A stretch of 64,000 nucleotides of DNA from Comamonas sp. GB3 AK4-5 (GCF_041320665.1 NZ_CP166730.1:930001-994000), one strand, 5' to 3'; shown: positions 49,208 to 58,351, counted from the first letter of the stretch. Made by a program: numbers and translations. The notes: generated by a model from the letters alone, not told the origin.

Positions 49208-50512
49208 CTAACGCTCGCCGGGACGGCGGCCGCGCAGGAACAGGCGGGTGACGGTCTGGGCCGTCTGGGCGCGCTCTTCGGCGTCGCCCTGGTGCAGCGC
49301 GGCCATGGTGCCGTGCATCATTTTTTGCGTCAGGCCACGGGACAGGGCTTCGAGCACGGCGTCCATGTCCTCACCCTTGGCCAGCAGCTTTTTAGCGCGG
49401 GCAATTTCCAGTGCGCGCCAGGTGTCGGCCTGGGCGTTGATCTGCTGAATCAGTGGCACCACGCCGCCCTGGGCGCGCTGGTCCATCCACTGCACAAAGT
49501 TCAGCACGCCGGCATCGATGATGGCCTCGGCCTGGGCCACGGTGGCCTGGCGGCTGGCCTGGGCGGTTTTCACCACGCTGGCCAGATCGTCCACGGTGTA
49601 GAGATACACGTCGCGCAGGTCTTTGATTTCGGGCTCGATGTCGCGCGGCACGGCCAGGTCGACCATGAACATGGGGCGGTGCTTGCGCTTCTTGAGGGCG
49701 CGCTCCACGGCACCCAGGCCAATGATGGGCAGGCTGGATGCGGTACAGCTGATGATGGCGTCGTATTCGTGCAGATGGTCCGGAAGATCGGCCAGGCGCA
49801 TGACGCTGGCGCCAAAGCGGCCGGCCAGCTTTTCACCGCGCTCCATGGTGCGGTTGGCAATCGTGATCTGCTGGGGCTGCTTGGCCGCAAAGTGGGTGGT
49901 GGCCAGCTCGATCATCTCGCCCGCGCCCACAAACAGAATGCGGATCTTGGTGAGGTCTTCAAACAGCTGGCCGGCCAGGCGCACGGCAGCGGCAGCCATG
50001 GAGATGCTGTGCTCGCCGATCTCGGTGGAGCTGCGCACCTCCTTGGCCACGGCAAAGCTGCGCTGGAACAGCTGGTTCAGGGTGCTGCCCAGGGCGCCGG
50101 CCTCTTCGGCCGCGCGCACGGCGTTCTTCATCTGGCCCAGGATCTGGGTTTCGCCCAGCACCATGGAGTCCAGGCCCGAGGCGACGCGGAAGGCATGGCG
50201 CGCCACCGAGCCGCTTTCCAGCAGATAGGAGTGGGAGCGTAGCAGATCCGGCGCCACGCCACCGGACTGGGCCAGCCAGCCCAGGGTGTGTTCCAGCACA
50301 GGGGCGCTGGCGGCGCCCGTGGCGCAGTAGATTTCGGTGCGGTTGCAGGTGGAGAGGATGGCGGTTTCCACCTCGGTGTGGCGCGTGGCGCTGGACAGCG
50401 ACTGGCGCAGCCCCTGCAAAGTGGGCGCGATCTGGTCGATGGCAAACGCAAAACGGCCCCGTAAATCCAACGGTGCCGTGTGATGGTTGATTCCAAGAGC
50501 CCAGACTGCCAT
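49208..50512 (-). CDS. hemA: Glutamyl-tRNA reductase
   Basis: First committed step of tetrapyrrole synthesis in the C5 pathway: Glu-tRNA to glutamate-1-semialdehyde. The 434-aa protein has the catalytic cysteine in ILSTCNRTEIY (Cys56), GLDSMVLGETQILGQ, the NADPH domain VGAGEMIELA and a C-terminal dimerisation helix. Start MAVWALGINH at 50512. The 143-bp gap to prfA contains nothing recognisable. Confidence 0.98.
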   Translation of the reverse strand: MAVWALGINHHTAPLDLRGRFAFAIDQIAPTLQGLRQSLSSATRHTEVETAILSTCNRTEIYCATGAASAPVLEHTLGWLAQSGGVAPDLLRSHSYLLESGSVARHAFRVASGLDSMVLGETQILGQMKNAVRAAEEAGALGSTLNQLFQRSFAVAKEVRSSTEIGEHSISMAAAAVRLAGQLFEDLTKIRILFVGAGEMIELATTHFAAKQPQQITIANRTMERGEKLAGRFGASVMRLADLPDHLHEYDAIISCTASSLPIIGLGAVERALKKRKHRPMFMVDLAVPRDIEPEIKDLRDVYLYTVDDLASVVKTAQASRQATVAQAEAIIDAGVLNFVQWMDQRAQGGVVPLIQQINAQADTWRALEIARAKKLLAKGEDMDAVLEALSRGLTQKMMHGTMAALHQGDAEERAQTAQTVTRLFLRGRRPGER

Positions 50513-50602
50513 GGCGTGGATTATAAAATTCACTGGCGCTCTGTGCGCACTGGCGCTGCAAAGCCTTGATCTGTGTCATTTTCAGATCGCAAACATGTTG
50601 TG

Positions 50603-50881
50603 ATGTCCGCACTTACTTTTCTCAACCACCTCTTCAATCTGCTGGCGCCGGCCTTGTTTCTGGCCCTGCTGCTGGCCCTGGGCGCACGCCTGGTCTGGCG
50701 CCATGCCACGCCCTTGGTGAACCTGTGGGAGCAGATGGTGCTCAACGCCGTGGTGGGCGCCGTGGTGCTGGGAGGCGCGCTGGCATGGTGGGGACGGGAC
50801 GGTTTGCTGAGCACTTATGCCTTGCTGGCGCTGGTGATGGCCAGCTGCCAGTGGCTGATGGTGCGCGGCTGGCGCGTTTAA
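50603..50881 (+). CDS. Small membrane protein, divergent from hemA
   Basis: A 92-aa protein with three predicted membrane helices (about 10-28, 45-62 and 70-85), conserved-looking Trp residues and a basic end (GWRV). No family is recognised. The ATG at 50603 was chosen over 50573 because the hydrophobic profile starts there. Its stop overlaps the convergent LysR stop by 4 bp, which supports both frames being real. Confidence 0.65.
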   Translation: MSALTFLNHLFNLLAPALFLALLLALGARLVWRHATPLVNLWEQMVLNAVVGAVVLGGALAWWGRDGLLSTYALLALVMASCQWLMVRGWRV

Positions 50882-51780
50882 GCCAGGCTATCCGCCGCTG
50901 CCTGCTCCAGCACCCAGCGGCGGAAATCTTCCAGGGCCGGGTGGGCGGGGCGCTGCGCCGGCCAGCACAGAAAATAGCCGCGCTCTATGCGAAACGGCCG
51001 CTGCACCGGCACCACCACACGGCCGGTGGCCAGGTCTTGTGCGATCAGGCAGCGCTGCACCACGGCCACGCCCAGGCCGGCCATCACGCCTTGCACCAAT
51101 TGGGTGACCAGTTCGAAATCGGCCGCCGGTGCCGGGCAGGGGCGGTTGTCGCCCATGGCCTGGAACCAGCGAGCCCAGTTGTCCGGGTAGTTGGTGTGGG
51201 CCAGCAGCGGGCGGCGGCGCAAATCCTCAGGCGTGCGTATGCCATGCTCCCCTTCCAGGTCTTGCGGGCGGCAAATGGGCACTAGGTCCTGGCCCACCAA
51301 GTAGTCGGCATGCAAGGGCTCCGGCCAGGGCGCTGCGCCTATGCGCACCCAGGCGTCGATCTGGGCCGAGGTCAGCGGGTCATCGCGGCGGTAGGGGGCA
51401 AAGCGCAGCACCATGCCCGGGTGGCGGGCCGAGAAATCCGGCAGGCGCGGAATCAGCCACTGGCTGAACAGCGTGGGCGGCACCGACAGACACAACTGCT
51501 GGCCGTTGGGGCGGCGACGCAGGCTGGTCGTGGCCGACTCGATGGTGAACAGGGCCGGGGCCACGGCGTCCAGGTATTGCTGGCCGGCTGCGGTCAGCAC
51601 GTTGCGCCGGCCCTGGCGCTCGAACAAGGGGCAGCCCAGATGCTCTTCCAGCCGGGCAATGGCGCGGCTGATGGCGCCCTGGGTGACGCTGAGCTGCTCG
51701 GCCGCCAGCGTGTAGCTGCCCAGGCGGGCCGCCTCGGCAAAGGCATGGAGTTCGGACAGGGACGGTGACTGGATGCGCAT
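50878..51780 (-). CDS. LysR-family regulator (GcvA-like)
   Basis: A 300-aa activator. The winged-helix domain (about 7-65) has the recognition helix LSVTQGAISRAIARLEEHLGCPLFER, and the effector domain (about 90-295) follows. It is divergent from the Bug/amidohydrolase genes and so is probably their regulator. Start MRIQSPSLSE at 51780. Confidence 0.9.
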   Translation of the reverse strand: MRIQSPSLSELHAFAEAARLGSYTLAAEQLSVTQGAISRAIARLEEHLGCPLFERQGRRNVLTAAGQQYLDAVAPALFTIESATTSLRRRPNGQQLCLSVPPTLFSQWLIPRLPDFSARHPGMVLRFAPYRRDDPLTSAQIDAWVRIGAAPWPEPLHADYLVGQDLVPICRPQDLEGEHGIRTPEDLRRRPLLAHTNYPDNWARWFQAMGDNRPCPAPAADFELVTQLVQGVMAGLGVAVVQRCLIAQDLATGRVVVPVQRPFRIERGYFLCWPAQRPAHPALEDFRRWVLEQAAADSLA

Positions 51781-51825
51781 AACGGAAAGGGCCGGAGGCT
51801 GCAGCGGGAGGTGAGTTGGCGGCGA

Positions 51826-51843
51826 ATTATGAGCACTGGTAAT
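51826..51843. promoter_or_regulatory. Candidate LysR operator
   Basis: ATTA-N10-TAAT dyad containing a T-N11-A core, 46 bp upstream of the LysR start in the divergent promoter region. Confidence 0.35.
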
Positions 51844-51944
51844 ACATGCCGGCCTTTTTGTCTCTTTTCCCCCGCACACATTCCTTCAAGAATCGCCCCA
51901 CCCATTGGTATTCCCATATTCACAAAATTCCGAGGAGATCCCCC

Positions 51945-52946
51945 ATGCCCTTGCGCCGCACCCTGCTGAGCACTGTTGCCGCCACTGCCTTGTTGAGCGC
52001 CCTGGCACCCGCCATGGCTGCCAGCCCCGCGAATGCCTCCGGCGCCGGCTACCCCAACCGCCCCATCCGCCTGGTCGTGCCCTTTGGTGCGGGCGGCTCC
52101 ACCGACATGGTGGCCCGCTTGCTGGCCGAGAAGATGGGCCCCATCCTGGGTCAGTCCGTGGTGGTGGAGAACAAGGGCGGAGCGGGTGGCTCCATTGGTG
52201 CGGCAGAAATCGCCCGGGCCGCTGCGGACGGCTACACCATCGGCATGGCCACGGTGTCCACCCATGGCGCTAACCCGGCCATCATGAGCAAGCTGCCCTA
52301 TGACGCCAAGAAAGACTTCACCCCCATCACCAATGTGATGAGCGTGCCCAGCGTGTTTGTGGTCCACCCCAGCGTGCCGGCCAAGACCATGAAGGAGTTC
52401 ATTGCACTGGCCAAGGCCAACCCCGGCAAGTACACCTTTGCCTCGCCGGGCACGGGCTCGCTGGGCCATGCCAATATCGAGAACTTCATGAACCTGGCCG
52501 GCATCAACCTGCTGCACATCCCCTACAAGGGCGCGGGCCAGGCCTTGAACGACGCCCTGGGCGGCCAGGTGAATGCCATGACGGACAATCTGCCGTCCTC
52601 GCTGTCCAACATCCAGGCCGGCAAGCTGCGCCCCCTGGCCGTGCTGGCCTTCAAGCGCGCCGAAGCCCTGCCCGATGTGCCCACCTATACCGAGCTGGGC
52701 TTCCCGCAAATGGGCGATGGCGGCTGGTTCGGCCTGGTGGCCCCGGCTGGCACACCGCGCGCCATCATTGACAAGCTCAACGCTGCCGCCCACAAGGCCA
52801 TGCAAGACTCGGCCTATCTGGCCAAGCAAAAAGACATCTCTGGCGAAGGCATGGCCAACAGCCCCGAGCAGTTTGCCAAGCAGATCGACACCGCCATCGC
52901 CCGCTACACGGCCGTGGCACAGCGCGCCCACATCAAAGTTGACTGA
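51945..52946 (+). CDS. Bug-family (TctC) periplasmic binding protein 1
   Basis: A 333-aa extracytoplasmic binding protein of the tripartite tricarboxylate class. Signal peptide to about residue 25 (LLSTVAATALLSALAPAMAA). Family marks are YPNRPIRLVVPFGAGGSTDMVAR, VENKGGAGGSIGA, DGYTIGM and LLHIPYKGAG. No TctA/TctB membrane genes are nearby, common for the large Bug repertoire of Comamonadaceae and Burkholderiales. Ribosome site GAGGAGA. The stop overlaps the next start (TGATG). Confidence 0.93.
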   Translation: MPLRRTLLSTVAATALLSALAPAMAASPANASGAGYPNRPIRLVVPFGAGGSTDMVARLLAEKMGPILGQSVVVENKGGAGGSIGAAEIARAAADGYTIGMATVSTHGANPAIMSKLPYDAKKDFTPITNVMSVPSVFVVHPSVPAKTMKEFIALAKANPGKYTFASPGTGSLGHANIENFMNLAGINLLHIPYKGAGQALNDALGGQVNAMTDNLPSSLSNIQAGKLRPLAVLAFKRAEALPDVPTYTELGFPQMGDGGWFGLVAPAGTPRAIIDKLNAAAHKAMQDSAYLAKQKDISGEGMANSPEQFAKQIDTAIARYTAVAQRAHIKVD

Positions 52947-53833
52947 TGACACAGCTGCCTGATTTTCTGCAGCCCCGGCCCGGGCAACCGGTGCTGGTGC
53001 ACCCCCCGCAAGGCCCGGTGTTGCCGCTGGTGTGCGACTCGCCCCACAGCGGCACCCACTATCCCACCGACTTTGGTGTGGCTGTGCCGCTGGCGCTGCT
53101 GCGCCGTGGTGAGGACAGCCATGTGCATACCTTGTGGGATGCCCTGCCCGCCTACGGCGCCACGCTGATCGAGGCCACGTTTCCGCGCACCTATATCGAC
53201 CCCAACCGCACGGAGGGTGACATCAACCCCGCCATGCTGGATGGGCCATGGCCGCAGCCCTTGCAGCCCGGCCCCAAGACGCTGCAAGGCCTGGGCCTGG
53301 TGTGGGAGCGCATCAGCCAGGCCGGCCAGGCCACGGCGATCTATGAGCGCAAGCTCAGCGTGGCCGAGGTGCAGCACCGCATTGAGGCTTACTGGCGGCC
53401 CTACCACGCGGCCGTGGCCCAGGCCATTCGCTGGAGCGTGGACCGCTTTGGCGGCGTGTGGCATATGAATCTGCACTCCATGCCCAGCGATGTCTACCAG
53501 CGCCTGGGCCGTGCAGATGCCCCGCCGCTGGCCGACTTTGTGCTGGGCGACCGCGACGGTACGACCTGCGCGCCGGAGTTCATCCACTTGATTGGCGACA
53601 CCTTGCAGGGCCTGGGCTATAGCGTGGCCTATAACGAGCCCTACAAGGGCGTGGCGCTGCTGGCCGAGATAGGCCAGCCCCAGCTGAACCGCCACAGCCT
53701 GCAGATCGAAATCAACCGCCAGATCTATATGGACGAGGCCACGCGCGAGCCCAATGCCGGCTTCGAGCCGCTGCGCCAGAATCTGCAAAAAGTGATGGCG
53801 GTGGTGGCGGACTATGTCCACGGAAAGTTGTAG
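52946..53833 (+). CDS. N-formylglutamate amidohydrolase family enzyme
   Basis: A 295-aa metal-dependent amidohydrolase (HutG/FGase fold). It has CDSPHSGTHYP, DSHVHTLWD, TYIDPNRTEGDIN and MNLHSMPS, with His/Glu/Asp metal candidates and the C-terminal LQIEINRQIYMDE block. In histidine degradation it releases formate from formylglutamate, but no hut genes are near. Translational coupling to the upstream Bug gene suggests it acts on the imported compound. The true substrate is open. Confidence 0.87.
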   Translation: MTQLPDFLQPRPGQPVLVHPPQGPVLPLVCDSPHSGTHYPTDFGVAVPLALLRRGEDSHVHTLWDALPAYGATLIEATFPRTYIDPNRTEGDINPAMLDGPWPQPLQPGPKTLQGLGLVWERISQAGQATAIYERKLSVAEVQHRIEAYWRPYHAAVAQAIRWSVDRFGGVWHMNLHSMPSDVYQRLGRADAPPLADFVLGDRDGTTCAPEFIHLIGDTLQGLGYSVAYNEPYKGVALLAEIGQPQLNRHSLQIEINRQIYMDEATREPNAGFEPLRQNLQKVMAVVADYVHGKL

Positions 53834-53835
53834 AG

Positions 53836-53957
53836 CCCCCTGAGTCGCTAACGCGCCTTCCCCCCGCTCTCGCCTCGCAAGCGATGCGGGCTGGGGGACG
53901 CTGCCAGCGCGGCGGGGCGGCCCTTGCGCGGCAGCCCTGGCGTGGGCGTGCCGGTTT
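53836..53957 (+). repeat. 3'-end repeat, copy E
   Basis: CCCCCTGAG starts 3 bp after the amidohydrolase stop. Hairpin CCCCCGCTCTCGCCTCGC / GCGATGCGGGCTGGGGG, then GCGGCGGGGCGGCCCTTGCG and GTGGGCGTGCCGGTTT. Confidence 0.9.
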
Positions 53958-53976
53958 CATGCGCTGTGCATCTCAT

Positions 53977-54023
53977 CTTGCCCCTCGCCTTTTTGGAAAG
54001 AAGGCTGGAGTAAGAGACTGGCG
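53977..54023 (+). repeat. Degenerate GC hairpin module after copy E
   Basis: CTTGCCCCTCGCCTTTTTGG, AAAGAAGGCTGGAGTAAGAG: a mutated version of the module at 16124 and 26084, at the same place relative to the core repeat. The remaining part of the 53834-54203 gap shows only the terminator. Confidence 0.5.
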
Positions 54024-54143
54024 TGGGTGCGGGTACGGCTGTCCTTGCCGTGTGATCCGTGGATAGCTGAAGCAGGCTGACGGCCTGGGCGCTTGTGGCT
54101 GGCGGTGCATGCAGCGCTTTCTACAATGGTTTTTGCACACCAG

Positions 54144-54176
54144 CGCGGCCGAGTTTCCCCGGCCGCGTTGCTTTTT
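54144..54176 (+). terminator. Terminator between amidohydrolase and second Bug gene
   Basis: Perfect 8-bp stem CGCGGCCG / CGGCCGCG, 8-nt loop, then TTGCTTTTTC. It is 311 bp after the amidohydrolase stop, but only 28 bp before the next start, so it may instead act as an attenuator for that gene. Confidence 0.65.
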
Positions 54177-54203
54177 CAGCCCCTAAAAAATCGGAGACAC
54201 AAC

Positions 54204-55175
54204 ATGGCATCCATCGTGCGCACCGGCCTGGCCCTGGCGGCAGGCGTTTTGCTGTCTGTGGCCGCCCAGGCCCAGAGCTTTCCCAACAAGCCCATCCGCG
54301 TGGTGATGGGCTTCCCGGCCGGCGGCCCGCTGGACCAGCATGCCCGCCTGCTGAGCGACAAGCTGCAGGCCGTGCTGGGCCAACCCATCATCGTGGACTA
54401 CAAGCCCGGTGCGGGTGGTTCCGTGGGTGCCCAGGATGTGATGCGCTCGCCGGCCGATGGCTATACGCTGATGCTGGCCAACACCGGGGTGATGGCCATC
54501 AACCCCGCGCTCTACAGCCGCCTGCCCTACAACACGCTCAAGGACTTCACGCCCGTGGCGCGCACCGCCATGCAGCCGCTGGCGCTGCTGGTGAACAACA
54601 AGGTGCAGGCCAAGAGCCTGCCGGAATTCATCGCTTACGCCAAGGCCCACCCCGGCAGCATCAATTTTGGCTCGGCCGGCAATGGCGGCATCAGCCACCT
54701 GGTGCCCGAGATGTTCAAAAGCGCGGCAGGCGTGGACCTGGTGCATATCCCCTACAAGGGCAGCGCCCCGGCCTTTACCGATTTGATCGGTGGCCAGGTG
54801 CAGTTCATGGCGGAAAGCATTCCCCAGGCAGCGGCCTATCACAAGCAGGGCAAGGTGCGTGCCCTGGCCGTGACCAGCAAGGAGCGCAACCCGGCCCTGC
54901 CCGAGGTGCCTACGGCCATCGAAGCCGGCCTCAAAGGCTTTGAAGTCGTGGGCTTCTATGGCTTTCTGGCCCCGGCCGGTACACCCAAGGAGGTGGTGGG
55001 CAAGCTCAGCAGCGCTTTCCAGCAGGTGATGCAGCTGCCCGAGGTGCGCAGCCGCATGGTGGAGCAGGGCGCCGATCCGGCCTTTCTGGGGTCTGATGAC
55101 TTCGCCAAATTCCTGGCCGGCGAAATGCCGCGCTGGGCCGCAGCCGTCAAGGCTTCCGGCACGAAATTGGATTGA
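54204..55175 (+). CDS. Bug-family (TctC) periplasmic binding protein 2
   Basis: A 323-aa binding protein with signal peptide (VRTGLALAAGVLLSVAAQA) and family motifs FPNKPIRVVMGFPAGGPLDQHAR, VDYKPGAGGSVGA and LVHIPYKGSAPA. It shares only the family pattern with the Bug protein at 51945, so it is a paralogue with a different ligand, not a recent duplicate. CGGAGAC ribosome site. Its own transcript is likely, because a hairpin and T run precede it. Confidence 0.93.
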   Translation: MASIVRTGLALAAGVLLSVAAQAQSFPNKPIRVVMGFPAGGPLDQHARLLSDKLQAVLGQPIIVDYKPGAGGSVGAQDVMRSPADGYTLMLANTGVMAINPALYSRLPYNTLKDFTPVARTAMQPLALLVNNKVQAKSLPEFIAYAKAHPGSINFGSAGNGGISHLVPEMFKSAAGVDLVHIPYKGSAPAFTDLIGGQVQFMAESIPQAAAYHKQGKVRALAVTSKERNPALPEVPTAIEAGLKGFEVVGFYGFLAPAGTPKEVVGKLSSAFQQVMQLPEVRSRMVEQGADPAFLGSDDFAKFLAGEMPRWAAAVKASGTKLD

Positions 55176-55177
55176 CA

Positions 55178-55250
55178 CCCCCTGAGGCGCTCGCAGCCAG
55201 CGCGGCGGGGCGGCCCTTGTGCGGCTGCTCTGGCTTGGGGGCGTCAGCGT
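55178..55250 (+). repeat. 3'-end repeat, copy F (deleted form)
   Basis: CCCCCTGAGGCGC joins directly to GCAGCCAGCGCGGCGGGGCG and GCCCTTGTGCGG, so the central C-rich/G-rich hairpin is missing. It starts 2 bp after the second Bug gene stop. Confidence 0.8.
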
Positions 55251-55271
55251 GGTGCGCTGTTGGGCAGGCAG

Positions 55272-55292
55272 AAAAACCGGCCATGCCGGTTT
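55272..55292 (-). terminator. Probable terminator of the ugp operon
   Basis: On the minus strand, ACCGGCATGGCCGGT (stem ACCGGC / GCCGGT) followed by five T, 102 bp after the ugpQ stop. Confidence 0.7.
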
Positions 55293-55393
55293 GGGGGTGA
55301 ATATTTCATAGCGCCTAGCGCTTATGCCGCAATGGTTTCAGGCGCATAGAGTGTTGAGGCCCAGGCTATTAACGCTACGAATGCTCCTGTTTT

Positions 55394-56167
55394 TTACAGC
55401 CCCGGCCCGGTCTGCGCCGGGCTGAACAGATCGACCCGGTCGGTGATGATGCCGTCGGTGCCCAGGTCGATCAGGCGCTGGGCGGCCCAGGCGTCGTTCA
55501 CGGTATAGCTGCTGCAGTGCAGGCCGGCGGCGTGCACCTTGGTCACCAGCTCGGCCGTCCACAGCTCGTGGTTGAGCACCATGGCGCTGCAGCCCAGGTC
55601 CAGGGCGGTCTGCAGATCGATGTCTCCGGTGCCATCGGCCAGCTTGTCCACCAGCAGGCCGCGTGGGATATGAGGCGCAACTTCCTTGGCGCCTTGCAGC
55701 GAGGCAGGCTTGAAGGAGGTGAACAGCGGCGGGGTGCGGTCCTGGGGCCAGATACGGTTCATCAGTGCGCCACAGGCGCGGCCGGTTTCCAGTTCCTGGC
55801 CGGGCGTGGGCTTGATCTCCACATTCAGCTGCAGCTGATTGGCCAGGCACCAGCGCGCCAGGGCTTCCAGCGTGGGCAACTGCTCGCCCGCATAGGCACG
55901 CGAATGCCAGCTGCCGGCGTCCAACTGGGCGATCTCGCCCATGGTCAGGTCGCTGCCCGTGCCGTGGCCGTTGGTGGTGCGCTCCAGCTCCGCGTCATGC
56001 ATCAAAAACAGCACGCCGTCCTTGCTGAGCTTGGCGTCGCATTCAAAAAAGCGGTAGCCGTACTGGGCTCCCAGGCGGAAGGCACTGAGCGTGTTTTCCG
56101 GTGCCAGCTTGCCGGCGCCGCGGTGGGCGACCCAACGGGGATAGGGCCAGGGTGCGAGTGTGGTCAT
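55394..56167 (-). CDS. ugpQ: Glycerophosphodiester phosphodiesterase
   Basis: Cleaves glycerophosphodiesters to glycerol-3-phosphate and an alcohol, matching the ugp transporter. The 257-aa protein has AHRGAGKLAPENTLSAF (catalytic His-Arg), FFECDAKLSKDG and FLMHDAELERTT. There is no signal peptide, so it is the cytoplasmic UgpQ type. It is last in ugpBAECQ. Start MTTLAPWPYP at 56167. Confidence 0.94.
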   Translation of the reverse strand: MTTLAPWPYPRWVAHRGAGKLAPENTLSAFRLGAQYGYRFFECDAKLSKDGVLFLMHDAELERTTNGHGTGSDLTMGEIAQLDAGSWHSRAYAGEQLPTLEALARWCLANQLQLNVEIKPTPGQELETGRACGALMNRIWPQDRTPPLFTSFKPASLQGAKEVAPHIPRGLLVDKLADGTGDIDLQTALDLGCSAMVLNHELWTAELVTKVHAAGLHCSSYTVNDAWAAQRLIDLGTDGIITDRVDLFSPAQTGPGL

Positions 56168-56195
56168 GGACTTGTTATGCAATCACGTGGCTTTG

Positions 56196-56292
56196 AAAAC
56201 TGGCGTGGCCCAGTCCAGGGACAGCGAGCAAGGGCCGCCCCGCAGCGAGGCTGTCGTCCCCCTTGGGGGAAGCCGCTACGCGGCTCAGGGGG
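56196..56292 (-). repeat. 3'-end repeat, copy J (short hairpin)
   Basis: Minus-orientation copy directly abutting the ugpC stop. The centre is reduced to CCCCC-TT-GGGGG, then AAGCCGCTACGCGGCTCAGG. It lies inside the ugp operon between ugpC and ugpQ. Confidence 0.9.
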
Positions 56293-57300
56293 TTACAGTC
56301 TTTTTCCTGTCTCGGCGTTAAACCAGTGCAGGCGATCTTCGCGGGCGGAGATACGGGCGGTCTCGCCGGGCTTGGGATAGGGCTTGCCTTCTTCCACGCG
56401 CACCGTGACGTCGTCGCTGCCCACCTTGCCGTAGAGCAGGCGCTCGGCGCCCAGCAGTTCCACGGTGTCGACCTTGAATTCCCAGCCGCCGGCATCGACC
56501 AGGTCGATGTGCTCGGGGCGGATGCCCAGAATCTGGCCTTGCTTGCCGTTCGGGGCGTTCTTCAGCAGGTTCATGGGGGGCGAGCCAATGAAGCCGGCCA
56601 CAAAGGTGGAGGCGGGGGTGTGGTAGACCTCTTCGGGCGTGCCGAACTGCTCCACATAGCCGCCATTCATGACCACCATGCGCTGGGCCAGCGTCATGGC
56701 TTCCACCTGGTCGTGGGTCACGAAGATGGAGGTGATGCCCAGTTCGGCGTGCAGCTTCTGGATTTCGATGCGGGTCTGGCCGCGCAGCTTGGCGTCCAGG
56801 TTGGACAGCGGCTCGTCAAACAGAAACACCTGGGGCTGGCGCACGATGGCGCGGCCCATGGCCACGCGCTGGCGCTGGCCGCCGGAGAGCTGGCGCGGCT
56901 TGCGGTCCAGCAGATGGCTCAGCTCCAAAATCTTGGCGGCCTTGTCCACGCGGCGCTTGATCTCGTCTTCCGGCACCTTGGCGAGCTTCAGGCCATAGGC
57001 CATGTTCTCGTAGTTGCTCATGTGCGGGTAGAGGGCGTAGTTCTGGAACACCATGGCGATGTTGCGCTTGGCGGGTTCCAGGTCGTTGACGACCTTGTCG
57101 CCAATCCACAGCTCGCCACCGGTGATTTCTTCCAGGCCGGCGATCATGCGCAGCAGCGTGGACTTGCCGCAGCCCGAGGGGCCGACCAGCACAATGAATT
57201 CGCCGTGCTTGATTTCGACGTTCACGCCATGGATGACGGGCACGGCGGTCTTGCCGCTGCCGTAGCGCTTGACGATGTTCTTGAGAGAGATGGATGCCAT
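56293..57300 (-). CDS. ugpC: sn-glycerol-3-phosphate ABC transporter ATPase
   Basis: ATP-binding subunit of the Ugp importer. The 335-aa protein has Walker [10 protein letters not shown], signature [14 protein letters not shown], Walker [14 protein letters not shown] and a C-terminal MalK-type OB regulatory domain (about 240-330). 56 bp separate it from ugpE. Confidence 0.94.
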   Translation of the reverse strand: MASISLKNIVKRYGSGKTAVPVIHGVNVEIKHGEFIVLVGPSGCGKSTLLRMIAGLEEITGGELWIGDKVVNDLEPAKRNIAMVFQNYALYPHMSNYENMAYGLKLAKVPEDEIKRRVDKAAKILELSHLLDRKPRQLSGGQRQRVAMGRAIVRQPQVFLFDEPLSNLDAKLRGQTRIEIQKLHAELGITSIFVTHDQVEAMTLAQRMVVMNGGYVEQFGTPEEVYHTPASTFVAGFIGSPPMNLLKNAPNGKQGQILGIRPEHIDLVDAGGWEFKVDTVELLGAERLLYGKVGSDDVTVRVEEGKPYPKPGETARISAREDRLHWFNAETGKRL

Positions 57301-57356
57301 AACAGGGTTGTATTCAATCGGTCAAAAGAGGGCGGAGGGGCCCGTTGAGGCGGGGA

Positions 57357-58205
57357 TTACTTTTCGGTATCCACCAGGCCTTTGACAAACCACTTTTGCA
57401 TCAGCATCACCACGGCTGTGGGCGGCAGCATGGCGAGGATGGCGGTGGCCATCACGATGTTCCAGTCCACGGCGGCTTCGCCACCGGCCAGCATGCGCTT
57501 GATGCCGATCACCACGGGGTACATGTCTTCCGAGGTGGTCATGAGCAGCGGCCACAGGTACTGGTTCCAGCCATAAATGAACTGGATCACGAACAGGGCG
57601 GCAATCGAGGTCTTGGACAAGGGCACCAGAATGTCCTTGAAGAAACGCATGGCGCCTGCGCCGTCAATGCGTGCGGCTTCCACCAGCTCGTCCGGCACCG
57701 ACAGAAAGAACTGGCGGAACAGGAAGGTGGCCGTGGCCGAGGCAATCAGCGGCAGCGTCAGGCCGGCGTAGCTGTTGAGCAGACCCAGTTCGGCCACCAC
57801 CTTGTAGGTGGGCAGAATGCGCACTTCCACCGGCAGCATCAGCGTCAAGAAGATGGCCCAGAAGCAAATCATCTTGAACGGGAAACGGAAGTAGACGATG
57901 GCAAAGGCCGACAGCAGCGAGATGGCGATCTTGCCCACGGTGATGATCATGGCCACCCAGAAGCTGACCCACATCATGTGAAGCACATTGGTGTTGGAGC
58001 CCAGCTTGCCGGAGCCGATCAGTGCTTCCTTGTAGTTCTCCCACATATGGGAGCCAGGCAGCAGCGGCATGGGGGCCTGGACGATGGCGTCGGCCGTGTG
58101 GGTGGAGGCGATCAGGGCCAGGTACAGCGGGAAGGCCACGATGGCCACGCCGAAAATCAGTACGGCGTGGGAGAAAAAATTGAGCCAGGGATTTCTATCA
58201 ACCAC
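57357..58205 (-). CDS. ugpE: sn-glycerol-3-phosphate ABC transporter permease
   Basis: A 282-aa permease (E. coli UgpE 281) with six helices and the EAA loop DELVEAARIDGAGAMRFFKDILVP that contacts UgpC. Starts MVDRNPWLNFF. Separated from ugpA by about 145 bp containing repeat copy K. Confidence 0.94.
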   Translation of the reverse strand: MVDRNPWLNFFSHAVLIFGVAIVAFPLYLALIASTHTADAIVQAPMPLLPGSHMWENYKEALIGSGKLGSNTNVLHMMWVSFWVAMIITVGKIAISLLSAFAIVYFRFPFKMICFWAIFLTLMLPVEVRILPTYKVVAELGLLNSYAGLTLPLIASATATFLFRQFFLSVPDELVEAARIDGAGAMRFFKDILVPLSKTSIAALFVIQFIYGWNQYLWPLLMTTSEDMYPVVIGIKRMLAGGEAAVDWNIVMATAILAMLPPTAVVMLMQKWFVKGLVDTEK

Positions 58206-58275
58206 GAGGGGTCTCCGGGTTCAGAAAAAAAGTGGTGAAAGTCATGGGCGTATGCAAGGCACGGCCGAGATCAGA

Positions 58276-58351
58276 GGTGCCGCGCAAGGGCCGCCCCGCA
58301 GCGCCGGCGCCGTCCCCCTGGGGGGAAGCCGCGCAGCGGCTCAGGGGGGGG
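58276..58351 (-). repeat. 3'-end repeat, copy K (short hairpin)
   Basis: Minus-orientation copy abutting the ugpA stop: GCGCAAGGGCCGCCCCGCAG, CCCCC-TG-GGGGG, then GCGCAGCGGCTCAGGGGG. The AAAACTGG tail is missing. Second copy inside the ugp operon. Confidence 0.88.
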
